5,832 nt of DNA from an uncultured Syntrophobacteraceae bacterium (GTDB taxonomy: Bacteria; Desulfobacterota; Syntrophobacteria; Syntrophobacterales; Syntrophobacteraceae). Made by a program: the position numbers and the translations under genes. Shown piece by piece: positions 1 through 5,832 of this stretch. Under the pieces are notes generated by a model that saw only the letters and a program-made list of their open reading frames with translations, was not told the DNA's origin and did not search any database. The first letter of the stretch is position 1; the number at the start of each line of letters is the position of its first letter. The DNA is taken from assembly GCA_937889795.1 (NCBI GenBank), contig CALBZH010000871.1:1-5832 (forward strand), written 5' to 3'.

Positions 1-1942
1 CCACCACAACCTCGCAGCCAAGCCCCCTCAACATCTGTTGACCGATCTCCTGGTTTACGGGATTGTCCTCAGCAAGAAGCACCCGCGCCCCGAGAGGCAC
101 CTCCTGGCCTTCGGTCTCGCCTGCTTGCTGGGGGCTGGTGGGCGCGACATCGCCTTGCGGCGATCGCTTCACCGCGATGATACAGTCGTAGAGTCTGGAC
201 TGGCTCACCGGCTTCGTCAGGCAGGCGGAAATCCCGTCTTGCTGGCACGTTGCCCGGTCAAGTCCTTCCCTGAGGGAGGTCAGCATGACGATCGGCAAGG
301 CGGCGATTTCGCGATCTGAAGCGTTGATGGCTCGGGCCAGATCGAGACCGCTCATCTCGGGCATGATCATGTCCAGAATTGCCAGCTCGTAAGGAGCTCC
401 CGCGGTCGTCGCTTTCTTGAGTACCTCCAAGGCCTCACGGGCGTTTTCCGCGCATGTTGGGTGCATGCCCCAGGACTCAAGCTGCTGGTACAGAATGTTA
501 CGATTGGTCTCATTGTCATCGACGACCAGGACGCGGATATCCTTGATATCGGCCACGAGTATTTCCGATGGCAGCTGCTCCGGCAGGGAACCGATCTTCA
601 TGGGCAGTGTGAAACGAAACGTACTGCCGCTGCTCATTGCACTCACAACCCCGATCTCGCCGCCCATCATCTCGACCAGCTGTTTGCTGATCGCCAGACC
701 GAGTCCTGTGCCGCCGAACCTTCGTGTGGTTGACCCGTCCCCTTGGTTAAAGGCGTTGAAGATCTGCTCTTGAGCTTCGGGCGAGATTCCGATTCCGGAA
801 TCGCGGATCTCAAAGACCAGAATGCCATGCATGGCGTCTTCTGGTACCCAACGGACACGGACGAGCACGTCGCCATCCGCCGTGAACTTCACGGCATTTC
901 CGACGAGGTTTGACAAGACCTGGCGCACTCTTCCCGCATCGCCCTCAAGGATGACGGGAACCTCCTCGGCCACATAGGTCATTAGCTCAACATTCTTGTG
1001 ACGGGCACTTTCAGCAAATAACTGGATCACCGCTTCCACACACTCGCGAACCGCGAGCTCGCCACTTACGATCTCAAGCTTCCCTGCCTCGATTTTCGAA
1101 TAGTCCAGGATGTCGTTCAGGACGCTTAGGAGCGCTTCACCGGAATGGAGGACCATTTGAGCGAGTCGACGCTGCTTCTCGTCGAGATCCGTTCCAAGAA
1201 GCAGTTCCGTTGTGCCCAGCATACCATTCATGGGCGTGCGTATCTCGTGGCTCATGTTGGCCAGAAACTGTGATTTGGCGCGGCTTGCAGCTTGCGCTTC
1301 GTCGGAAAGCTGAAGAGCCCTTTCCGCCGCCCGCTGAAACTCAGCCGTACGCTCTTCAACTCTCCGCTCGAGCGTCTCCTGGTACTCCAAGGTCTTCTTT
1401 TCGAGCTTACGAACAACCGTCAGAGGGTAGCGATAGACAAGCACGGAAAGACCGGATCCCATAAAGAGGCATAAAAAGAAAGCCATACCCGTCTTCCATA
1501 CGATGGAATCAGCAGACACTGTGACCTGGATCTGTCCTATGATACGATTGTTAAAACTTATTTGAGCTGGTGCCCCAGCTATTCTTAGATTCTTGAACAA
1601 TCCAGACCCGCTTGCTTTCATCTCATGGTTGGCAATAATACTTCCATCTTCACCCACTATCGATATAGTAATGATATCTGTAGAGGCATAAAGATGAAAA
1701 AGCTGTTCATATTTGAGAGCTTGATATTTCCAGAGAGCTGGAGACTCCGAAGCTAAGGAGCGAACACTGCGAGCCAGGCTTTCCGCCTGCATGTGACCCT
1801 CCCTTGAGGCTCCGTTCCACTCAAGGGCGCAATAGACGCTCGGGATAACAAGCGAAATGAGGAAGCCCACCATCACGGCCAAAGGAAACAACCGCTTGGC
1901 CACGCGACTGGATAGAGCTTCTCGCTCCGCACTTCGGGTCAT
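1..1942 (-). CDS. Hybrid sensor histidine kinase with tandem receivers, 3' end cut by the window
   Basis: Membrane kinase that senses an extracytoplasmic cue, autophosphorylates on His and passes phosphate to attached receivers. I translated it by hand from the ATG at 1942; 647 codons are open to the left edge with no stop. TM1 is about residues 18-40, the extracytoplasmic domain 41-148, TM2 about 150-172, and a coiled coil follows to about 215. HisKA has [11 protein letters not shown] with His232. HATPase_c has the N box (N345, N349), G1 DSGIGI (D381) and G2 GGTGLGLA (from G410). Receiver 1 has D475/D476, phosphoacceptor D524 in [11 protein letters not shown]555 and K577, so it looks catalytically complete. 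Receiver 2 begins with [10 protein letters not shown] (E625, D626); its phosphoacceptor lies outside the window, as would any Hpt domain. No complete HAMP or cytoplasmic PAS is visible. The sensor domain has a PAS-like feel (GEDGSIIA) and vaguely recalls CHASE8-type domains, but that is a guess. The gene starts 9 bases after the binding-protein gene and is probably cotranscribed and functionally paired with it. Confidence 0.93.
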   Translation of the reverse strand, partial: MTRSAEREALSSRVAKRLFPLAVMVGFLISLVIPSVYCALEWNGASREGHMQAESLARSVRSLASESPALWKYQALKYEQLFHLYASTDIITISIVGEDGSIIANHEMKASGSGLFKNLRIAGAPAQISFNNRIIGQIQVTVSADSIVWKTGMAFFLCLFMGSGLSVLVYRYPLTVVRKLEKKTLEYQETLERRVEERTAEFQRAAERALQLSDEAQAASRAKSQFLANMSHEIRTPMNGMLGTTELLLGTDLDEKQRRLAQMVLHSGEALLSVLNDILDYSKIEAGKLEIVSGELAVRECVEAVIQLFAESARHKNVELMTYVAEEVPVILEGDAGRVRQVLSNLVGNAVKFTADGDVLVRVRWVPEDAMHGILVFEIRDSGIGISPEAQEQIFNAFNQGDGSTTRRFGGTGLGLAISKQLVEMMGGEIGVVSAMSSGSTFRFTLPMKIGSLPEQLPSEILVADIKDIRVLVVDDNETNRNILYQQLESWGMHPTCAENAREALEVLKKATTAGAPYELAILDMIMPEMSGLDLARAINASDREIAALPIVMLTSLREGLDRATCQQDGISACLTKPVSQSRLYDCIIAVKRSPQGDVAPTSPQQAGETEGQEVPLGARVLLAEDNPVNQEIGQQMLRGLGCEVVV

Positions 1943-1948
1943 GGAGAT

Positions 1949-1953
1949 CTCCT
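1949..1953 (-). promoter_or_regulatory. Kinase ribosome binding site overlapping the upstream stop codon
   Basis: AGGAG read on the minus strand, 6 bases before the kinase ATG. It shares bases with the TAG stop of the binding-protein gene (1952-1954). This fixes the kinase start and implies tight translational coupling, with the terminating ribosome delivered onto the kinase initiation site. Confidence 0.8.
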
Positions 1954-2800
1954 ATTTCAAGGGAAGGTATCCGTTAGCCTCCAGTATCTTGTCGCCGTCT
2001 TCGGAACGGACAAAATCCAAGAAAGCCTTGGCCGGAGCCGGCAGGCTCTCGGAACGGTAGAGAAAGAAGAGGTCCCTGAGCAACGGGTATTGGCCACTGC
2101 GCATGCTTTCATCACCGGGGACAATCCCGTTGAGCTTCAGTGCATTGACGTTGAGATGCTCCGTTGCGATCATTCCAAGATCCGTAAAACCGATCGCGTA
2201 TGGCGTCGTCGAGAGGGCATGGTTGGCGTCCTGATCCGTGAAATAGACGGTCCATCGTTTCGCCTCACGACTCTCGTCGTAGGCCTCTCTGAACCCGGGG
2301 ACTTCCTTCTGAATCACGAGAATGCCGCTGTCAAAGGGCTCCCGAGTCTGCACGATGATTTCGTTGCCGTCTCTCCAGGTTGTTTTGACCCCTCGGTAGA
2401 TGTCATTCAGCTCCTGATAGGTAATGCTGTCATCAACAACCGTCTTATGGGCGGCCACGACAATTGGTGTTCGGGCATACGGTTGGGCCACGACTCCCGC
2501 TGATTTCTCCTCCTCTTTCAACGCCCTGGAGATCAGGCCGAAGGTAATCGCGCTGTCCTTGATCGCTGTGATGGCGCCCTTTGTGCCGATGCTTCCGGGT
2601 ACCTCGATTGATATCTCGGGATGGCGCTCCATGAAAGCCTTCGCGAGCAGTCTCGTGATTCCGAGATTAACGCCTGATCCAGCGGCAATCAAAGTCGATG
2701 AGATCGGCTGCTGTTGGGGGGCCTGGCACCAAGCCATCGAAGGCGAGCACACCATTGCCATGGCTGAAAGCATCAGAACAGAACGTATGACGTATCTCAT
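1952..2800 (-). CDS. PstS-like periplasmic substrate-binding protein (PBP-like), probable sensory partner
   Basis: Secreted solute-binding protein of 282 residues, of the phosphate-type PBP superfamily (COG0226/PBP-like). I start it at the ATG at 2800, where a signal peptide begins (basic MRYVIR, hydrophobic core about 8-20, likely cleavage after AWCQA near residue 27) and AGGGA lies 4 bases upstream. An open frame continues to 3007, but that extension lacks secretory character. There is no lipobox, so it should be soluble. Family landmarks are IAAGSG (38-43), a GS-x-G-x(4)-I loop (69-78), FGLISR (87-92), IYRGVKTTWRDG (134-145), an R-x(4)-SG element (R153, S158, G159), YAIGFTDLG (201-209) and a late GQYPLLRDLFFLYR. 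Canonical PstS has RxxxSGT at the oxyanion site; here Ile follows the SG, so phosphate is not a secure ligand. No ABC permease or ATPase gene is adjacent. With the kinase 9 bases downstream, a ligand-presenting role is inferred. Ligand unknown. Confidence 0.88.
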   Translation of the reverse strand: MRYVIRSVLMLSAMAMVCSPSMAWCQAPQQQPISSTLIAAGSGVNLGITRLLAKAFMERHPEISIEVPGSIGTKGAITAIKDSAITFGLISRALKEEEKSAGVVAQPYARTPIVVAAHKTVVDDSITYQELNDIYRGVKTTWRDGNEIIVQTREPFDSGILVIQKEVPGFREAYDESREAKRWTVYFTDQDANHALSTTPYAIGFTDLGMIATEHLNVNALKLNGIVPGDESMRSGQYPLLRDLFFLYRSESLPAPAKAFLDFVRSEDGDKILEANGYLPLK

Positions 2801-2804
2801 TCTT

Positions 2805-2809
2805 TCCCT
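2805..2809 (-). promoter_or_regulatory. Ribosome binding site of the substrate-binding protein
   Basis: AGGGA on the minus strand, 4 bases before the ATG at 2800. Together with the signal peptide that begins at this Met, it decides the start against the longer in-frame extension reaching 3007. Confidence 0.65.
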
Positions 2810-2931
2810 ATTGATGACTCTCAATCGAGATCGATGGGTGTCGCCCACCAAGCACAACATGGAGCGACGAGCAAACGTTTCGAGTGACTGATCCGAAATA
2901 CGTTGAAAATCTTGACAGATGAAAGCCTTTT

Positions 2932-2951
2932 CGCACGATGAAGCTCGTGCG
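2932..2951. repeat. Perfect 7-bp hairpin in the spacer
   Basis: CGCACGA and TCGTGCG are perfect inverted repeats around a 6-base loop. The hairpin lies 13 bases beyond the larger hairpin in the transcription direction of the MCP. On the minus strand it is followed by AAAAGG rather than a T run, so it is not a classical intrinsic terminator. It could be a second stem of a termination or mRNA-end structure, or an operator for the binding-protein/kinase unit. Confidence 0.45.
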
Positions 2952-2964
2952 GGAGCGTTCAAGT

Positions 2965-3024
2965 CAACACGGGAGCTGGCTGCAGACACGCTGCGATGTC
3001 TTCCCACGCAGCCGGCTCCCGTTG
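2965..3024 (-). terminator. Long imperfect hairpin after the MCP stop, possible terminator or mRNA 3'-end structure
   Basis: It begins about 18 bases past the MCP stop codon. The arms 3008-3024 and 2965-2983 pair over 16 of 17 positions, with one C-A mismatch and a 2-base bulge. After a one-sided 6-base bulge (3002-3007), AGACA/TGTCT (2984-2988 with 2997-3001) adds five pairs around an 8-base loop. The stem is long and GC-rich, but no T run follows on the minus strand. Rho-dependent termination, U-less termination or protection of the mRNA 3' end are all possible. Placement at a gene end favours such a role over a coding or operator role. Confidence 0.45.
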
Positions 3025-3042
3025 AGAGCGTGCAAAGATCAA

Positions 3043-4758
3043 TCAGAAATCGTTCATGGAGTCATCATCAAAAGGGATAAGCTGTGCTGAGGTCTTCTGC
3101 TTTTGGTGAGGCAGAAGGCCGGCATGCTTCCCATCGCCGTTTCCATTGGCCCCTCTGGCCGCGGCTTGGACCTTGATGGCCGGCGCCTTGGGTCTGCCGG
3201 GACCCGGCACCGCTCTCTCCTCGGCGCGGCTTCGATGGCGCCCTCGCCCTTCCACGATGGCAGCGAGCTCGCGAACAAAGGCTTTCATCTGCTCGGCCTG
3301 CGCGTTCATCTCTTCAGCGGCCGCGGCGGACTCCTCCGCATTGGCGGCGTTATGCTGGACCACCTTGTCCATCTCGGACACGGCCTTGTTGACCTGATCG
3401 ATGCCCATAGCCTGCTCGCGCGACGCAACCGCGATCTCTCCAATGAGCTCGGCCACTTTTGAGGAGCTTCGGGTCACTTCGCCGAATGCCGTATTGGCCC
3501 TCTCCACCAGATCTCCACCGCTCCGAACCTTCCTGAGCGTGCCCTCGATGAGCGACGCTGTATTCTTCGCAGCTTCGGCCGCCCGCATGGCCAAGTTCCT
3601 CACTTCATCGGCCACAACCGCAAACCCGGCGCCGGCTTCACCCGCCCGCGCCGCCTCGACCGCGGCGTTCAGGGCCAGGAGGTTGGTCTGGAACGCGATC
3701 TCGTCGATCGTCTTGATGATTTTTGATGTCTCCTCGCTGGCCTGCGTGATCTCATGCATGGAATGCGTCAGCTCGGTCATGGATTCGTTCGCCTCGCTGA
3801 CGACCTGGTGGGCCTCCTTCATGAGATTGTCCGCATGGCTCGCATTGTCGGCATTCTGCCGCGTCATGGACGACATTTCCTCGAGCGAGGACGACGTCTC
3901 TTCGATGGCGGCCGCCTGCTCGGAGGCCCCTTCGGCCAGGGACTGGCTGGATTCGGAGATGTGATTGGCCGCCGTTGCCACGGAGCCGGCGCCCGTATCG
4001 ATCTCTCGGCTGATCCTGTGGAGCGGCTTCACGATGCTCCGGGCCACGGCCAGGACAAATCCGATGATGGCGACGAAGATCACCCCTGCGGTGGAGTACA
4101 TGGTGGTCTGCCACTTCTTGACTTCCGCATGGATGTCCTCGGTGACTCTTTGCTGGATCTTTTCGATATTGTCCAAATAGACACCCGTGAAGATCAAGTA
4201 CTCGGTCCCGGGGATCATAACCGAATAGCTCACTTTCGGCACGTCGCCTGTTCCGGGCTTATTGTAGACGTAGTCCACGAACCCGCCGCCCGATTTGGCT
4301 CTGGCCTGAAGCTCCTGAATGAGCTGGACGCCGTTCTTGTCCTTTTGGCCGGACATGTCTTTCCCTTCCAGCTCTTTCAAGATGGGATGGATCACACAGG
4401 TCGTCCCCTTGAAGAGCGCAAAGTAGCCGGACTGGTCGGCCTCGAAGCGAACACTGCCTATCGCCTTTCGGATCAGGCTGACCCGTTGGACTCCATCGGG
4501 GATTTCCTTGACCAGATCTCCGAGGGCTCCCGCCAGCGAATCCGTGGCCACTTTGATCTTTTCCTGCTGCCCGGTGAGTCCCAATCCGCCCGCGGTGGTG
4601 ACCGCCGTCTTTTCGGACGCTTCCAGGGCCAGCCAGGAAAACCCAGCCATACTGGCGAAAATCAGAACCACCATGCCGAGGATCATCCACATCCGTGCGT
4701 TGACAGACAGTCTACTGAACATGTTGCGCTTCCTCCTCACCGTTCTTGATTCACTCAT
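3043..4758 (-). CDS. Methyl-accepting chemotaxis protein with single-Cache-like sensor domain
   Basis: Inner-membrane chemoreceptor of 571 residues that would control CheA through CheW. TM1 is about 24-45. The periplasmic part (46-219) includes a single-Cache-like core with the signature DQSGYFALF, then CVIHP and [12 protein letters not shown] (about 108-142) and a [17 protein letters not shown] strand pair; sCache_2-type domains often bind small organic acids, but the ligand cannot be read here. TM2 is about 220-240. A short connector with [10 protein letters not shown] leads within about 35 residues to the methylation helix [19 protein letters not shown] (from about 277). The hairpin tip [22 protein letters not shown] (353-374), followed by [13 protein letters not shown], is canonical. 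After about 503 comes a low-complexity Arg/Pro/Ala/Gly tail ending in [12 protein letters not shown]; no NWETF-type CheR pentapeptide is present. The start at 4758 has GGAGG 6 bases upstream; an ATG at 4722 is a strong rival. No che genes are in the window. Confidence 0.94.
   Translation of the reverse strand: MSESRTVRRKRNMFSRLSVNARMWMILGMVVLIFASMAGFSWLALEASEKTAVTTAGGLGLTGQQEKIKVATDSLAGALGDLVKEIPDGVQRVSLIRKAIGSVRFEADQSGYFALFKGTTCVIHPILKELEGKDMSGQKDKNGVQLIQELQARAKSGGGFVDYVYNKPGTGDVPKVSYSVMIPGTEYLIFTGVYLDNIEKIQQRVTEDIHAEVKKWQTTMYSTAGVIFVAIIGFVLAVARSIVKPLHRISREIDTGAGSVATAANHISESSQSLAEGASEQAAAIEETSSSLEEMSSMTRQNADNASHADNLMKEAHQVVSEANESMTELTHSMHEITQASEETSKIIKTIDEIAFQTNLLALNAAVEAARAGEAGAGFAVVADEVRNLAMRAAEAAKNTASLIEGTLRKVRSGGDLVERANTAFGEVTRSSSKVAELIGEIAVASREQAMGIDQVNKAVSEMDKVVQHNAANAEESAAAAEEMNAQAEQMKAFVRELAAIVEGRGRHRSRAEERAVPGPGRPKAPAIKVQAAARGANGNGDGKHAGLLPHQKQKTSAQLIPFDDDSMNDF
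4732..4737 (-). promoter_or_regulatory. Second Shine-Dalgarno inside the MCP 5' end (alternative start at 4722)
   Basis: AGGAGG on the minus strand, 9 bases before an in-frame ATG at 4720-4722. Initiation there would give a protein 12 residues shorter, starting [11 protein letters not shown], which looks like a typical receptor N-terminus. The upstream signal is of similar quality, so the choice is open. Confidence 0.5.
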
Positions 4759-4764
4759 TTCAAT

Positions 4765-4769
4765 CCTCC
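4765..4769 (-). promoter_or_regulatory. Ribosome binding site for the chosen MCP start
   Basis: GGAGG on the minus strand, 6 bases before the ATG at 4756-4758. It lies in the 70-base gap between the 97-aa gene and the MCP gene and supports an MCP start inside that gap rather than the GTG at 4845, which would overlap the upstream gene. Confidence 0.7.
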
Positions 4770-4828
4770 ATGAGCCCAAGTTGCGGCCCGACCCGTTTGA
4801 AAGGTCGCCGCACCCCGTACGCCCTCGG

Positions 4829-5122
4829 CTACCGATCCCCCTCACTCTTCTCTAAGGACGCCGATTCTCGCCCATGGACACCAAGTCCCTCGATCTTCAA
4901 GAGCTCCTGAAGCTCCTGCCATTCGCGTTTGTCGTAGGTTTCCGAGCTCACAGCTTTGGACCACAACCGGTGAAAAAGGGCTTTGATTCGTTTTTGGCGT
5001 GTGAGCGAGTCCTCCAGCGGAAAGCGCACCGGGCAGAGTCTTCTGAGCGCCAGCGCCCGATCTTGGAGGTCACCCGGGCAAACAAGGCTACCGTCCTTCC
5101 CCTGACCGAATCCTTCCTTCAC
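4829..5122 (-). CDS. Small basic protein of unknown function, coupled to the upstream gene
   Basis: A 97-residue protein that I do not recognise. It starts at GTG (5120-5122), whose last bases form the TGA stop of the upstream gene (GTGA overlap). AGGGG (5129-5133) lies 6 bases upstream, and there is no other Met in the protein. It has no signal peptide or TM segment. Two cysteines (C15, C30) flank a basic LALRR stretch; residues 38-78 look like one or two amphipathic helices ([16 protein letters not shown], then EWQELQELL); the last 17 residues are polar and probably disordered. It ends 70 bases before the MCP start. The overlap suggests it acts with the 220-aa protein. The opposite strand here is also open, but that frame is Ser/Arg-rich and looks non-coding. 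Confidence 0.62.
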   Translation of the reverse strand: MKEGFGQGKDGSLVCPGDLQDRALALRRLCPVRFPLEDSLTRQKRIKALFHRLWSKAVSSETYDKREWQELQELLKIEGLGVHGRESASLEKSEGDR

Positions 5123-5781
5123 AATCTCCCCCTTCTTGAAAGACTGGCAGTTGCGACATCGAGAGTCTGTCTCTCCACCGCCCGTACCGTTCCATTTTCT
5201 CTTCCGAGCATCCGATTCGCCTCGAGCCTCTCAAGAACGAGAAAGACATCGTTCAGGCTGTCTTCCAATGAGGTCAGGAACGAGGGACAGAGCTCAAACG
5301 CAACCCTCAAGGTCTTTTCCTCCCATCGTCTCAGAACGAGGATCAACTTGGGGGGCAGCAGCCGCTTCCAAGTCGCAGCGAGCTGCTCGAGCTCCTCGCA
5401 ATCGGTGACCGCAACCACGACCTCGCACGAGATCGGGACCTGGAGCAGCCGATCGATCAGGTTCTCAAGTGACAGGCAGACCTCGACGCGGCTCTTCCAC
5501 GGAGCGCCTACACAACCCGAGACCAACCCCGCGGCTGTCTGGGGCTCCTTTCCAGGGTAAAGCACGAATCCCATCTGCATGGCTCCTTCCCCTTGCATCC
5601 TCAGCATGCAGCCTATAAGGGCAAAGGCCGTGCCGTCGGAGGGGGTGCAAGAGCCGATGAGCCCCTTGAGGCTTTTCAATTGATTTATCAAAGCGTTACG
5701 CTCGGAGGTCTTCTTGCTTGGGTGGGGCTGAGGTTTTGGAAGGCCGCTCTTTTCCTTGATTCTGGAAGAAATCTGTTCCAC
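5119..5781 (-). CDS. Protein of unknown function with a possible degenerate receiver-like domain
   Basis: A 220-residue cytoplasmic-looking protein with no signal peptide or TM segment. Residues 1-30 are polar and Lys/Pro-rich. Residues 50-90 are small and hydrophobic with a possible beta hairpin (MGFVLYPGKEP). Residues 96-187 alternate in a beta/alpha fashion: a CEVVVAV strand (119-125), a DCEELEQLAATWKRLLP helix, a KLILVL strand (145-150), RVAFELCPSFL and a final SLNDVFLVLERL helix. That order resembles beta3-alpha5 of a response-regulator receiver, but the acidic pocket, the D-x(4)-P motif and the conserved T/S and K are not seen, so it would be a pseudo-receiver; this is inference. The start is weak: GTG at 5781 with only AGG 3 bases upstream. 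An in-frame TGA at 5800-5802 means the frame cannot extend further without a frameshift. It overlaps the next gene by 4 bases. Confidence 0.65.
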   Translation of the reverse strand: MEQISSRIKEKSGLPKPQPHPSKKTSERNALINQLKSLKGLIGSCTPSDGTAFALIGCMLRMQGEGAMQMGFVLYPGKEPQTAAGLVSGCVGAPWKSRVEVCLSLENLIDRLLQVPISCEVVVAVTDCEELEQLAATWKRLLPPKLILVLRRWEEKTLRVAFELCPSFLTSLEDSLNDVFLVLERLEANRMLGRENGTVRAVERQTLDVATASLSRRGRL

Positions 5782-5832
5782 GAACCTGGAAAAGTCAGCT
5801 CAAGGAAGGCATTGTTCCAGGAATAAGGAACG

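Noticed and set aside
38..1474. Several plus-strand open frames of 60-118 codons
   Set aside because: All lie opposite the continuous hybrid-kinase frame, whose H, N, G1, G2 and receiver motifs are unmistakable.
2723..2800. Possible lipoprotein signal (Cys18 or Cys25 near the signal peptide end)
   Set aside because: Residues before the cysteines (MAMV and SMAW) do not fit the L-[AS]-[GA]-C lipobox; ordinary cleavage after AWCQA is preferred.
2090..2891. Plus-strand open frames of 137 and 155 codons
   Set aside because: They lie opposite the binding-protein gene and show no recognisable features.
2912..2917. TTGACA on the plus strand, a perfect -35 match
   Set aside because: No matching -10 at the right distance and no plus-strand gene to serve; probably chance.
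2801..3007. 69-residue N-terminal extension of the binding protein
   Set aside because: It would bury the signal peptide in the interior and run through the hairpin region; the ATG at 2800 has its own ribosome binding site.
3754..4749. Open reading frame of 331 codons on the plus strand
   Set aside because: It is antisense to the MCP gene, rich in His, Gly and Leu with no domain logic; it is the GC-driven shadow of a clearly real gene.
4759..4845. 29-residue N-terminal extension of the MCP from a GTG
   Set aside because: It would overlap the upstream gene by 17 bases, is Gly/Arg-rich, and has two better starts downstream.
4874..5560. Open reading frame of 228 codons on the plus strand
   Set aside because: Ser/Arg/Thr-rich low-complexity translation. 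The minus-strand pair has a GTGA overlap, a ribosome binding site for the second gene and folded-protein patterns, so the minus strand is preferred, though with less certainty than for the other genes.
5814..5831. Inverted repeat GTTCC/GGAAC near the right edge
   Set aside because: Only 5-bp arms, with the upstream context missing; too weak to call an operator.

Overview
The window is a compact stretch of bacterial chromosome in which every supportable gene lies on the minus strand. It reads right to left as two uncharacterised small proteins, a methyl-accepting chemotaxis protein (MCP), a secreted substrate-binding protein of the PstS/PBP-like type, and a hybrid sensor histidine kinase that runs off the left edge. 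The signal peptide on the binding protein and the two-TM receptors with extracytoplasmic domains suggest a motile Gram-negative bacterium with a large signalling repertoire. The DNA is GC-rich; one 60-base line in the MCP gene counts 46 G+C. The genes do not fix the phylum.

Right part (about 4829-5781): two co-directional genes of unknown function whose stop and start overlap in a GTGA, so they are almost certainly translationally coupled. The first (220 aa) has a segment patterned like a degenerate response-regulator receiver. The second (97 aa) is small, basic and helical. Seventy bases further on is the MCP gene (3043-4758): TM1, a single-Cache-like sensor domain, TM2, a much shortened HAMP-like connector, and a canonical signalling hairpin with a tail. 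The spacing suggests these three genes form one transcription unit.

Middle (2801-3042): a 242-base gene-free spacer. It carries a long imperfect hairpin just past the MCP stop and a second, perfect short hairpin. I read these as the end of the MCP unit. I see no convincing promoter for the next genes, although one is expected here.

Left part (1-2800): the binding-protein gene and the kinase gene are 9 bases apart, and the kinase's Shine-Dalgarno sequence overlaps the binding protein's stop codon. No transporter permease or ATPase gene accompanies the binding protein within the window. The simplest inference is that it serves as a periplasmic ligand-presenting partner for the kinase. The kinase has TM1, an extracytoplasmic domain of about 108 residues, TM2, a coiled coil, HisKA, HATPase_c, a complete receiver and the start of a second receiver. 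Most of the part of the gene encoding the extracytoplasmic domain is strikingly AT-rich compared with the rest.

Overall this is an environmental-sensing cluster: one chemotaxis-type receptor with two unknown companions, and one phosphorelay kinase with a dedicated binding protein. No RNA genes, mobile elements, CRISPR arrays or attachment sites were seen.
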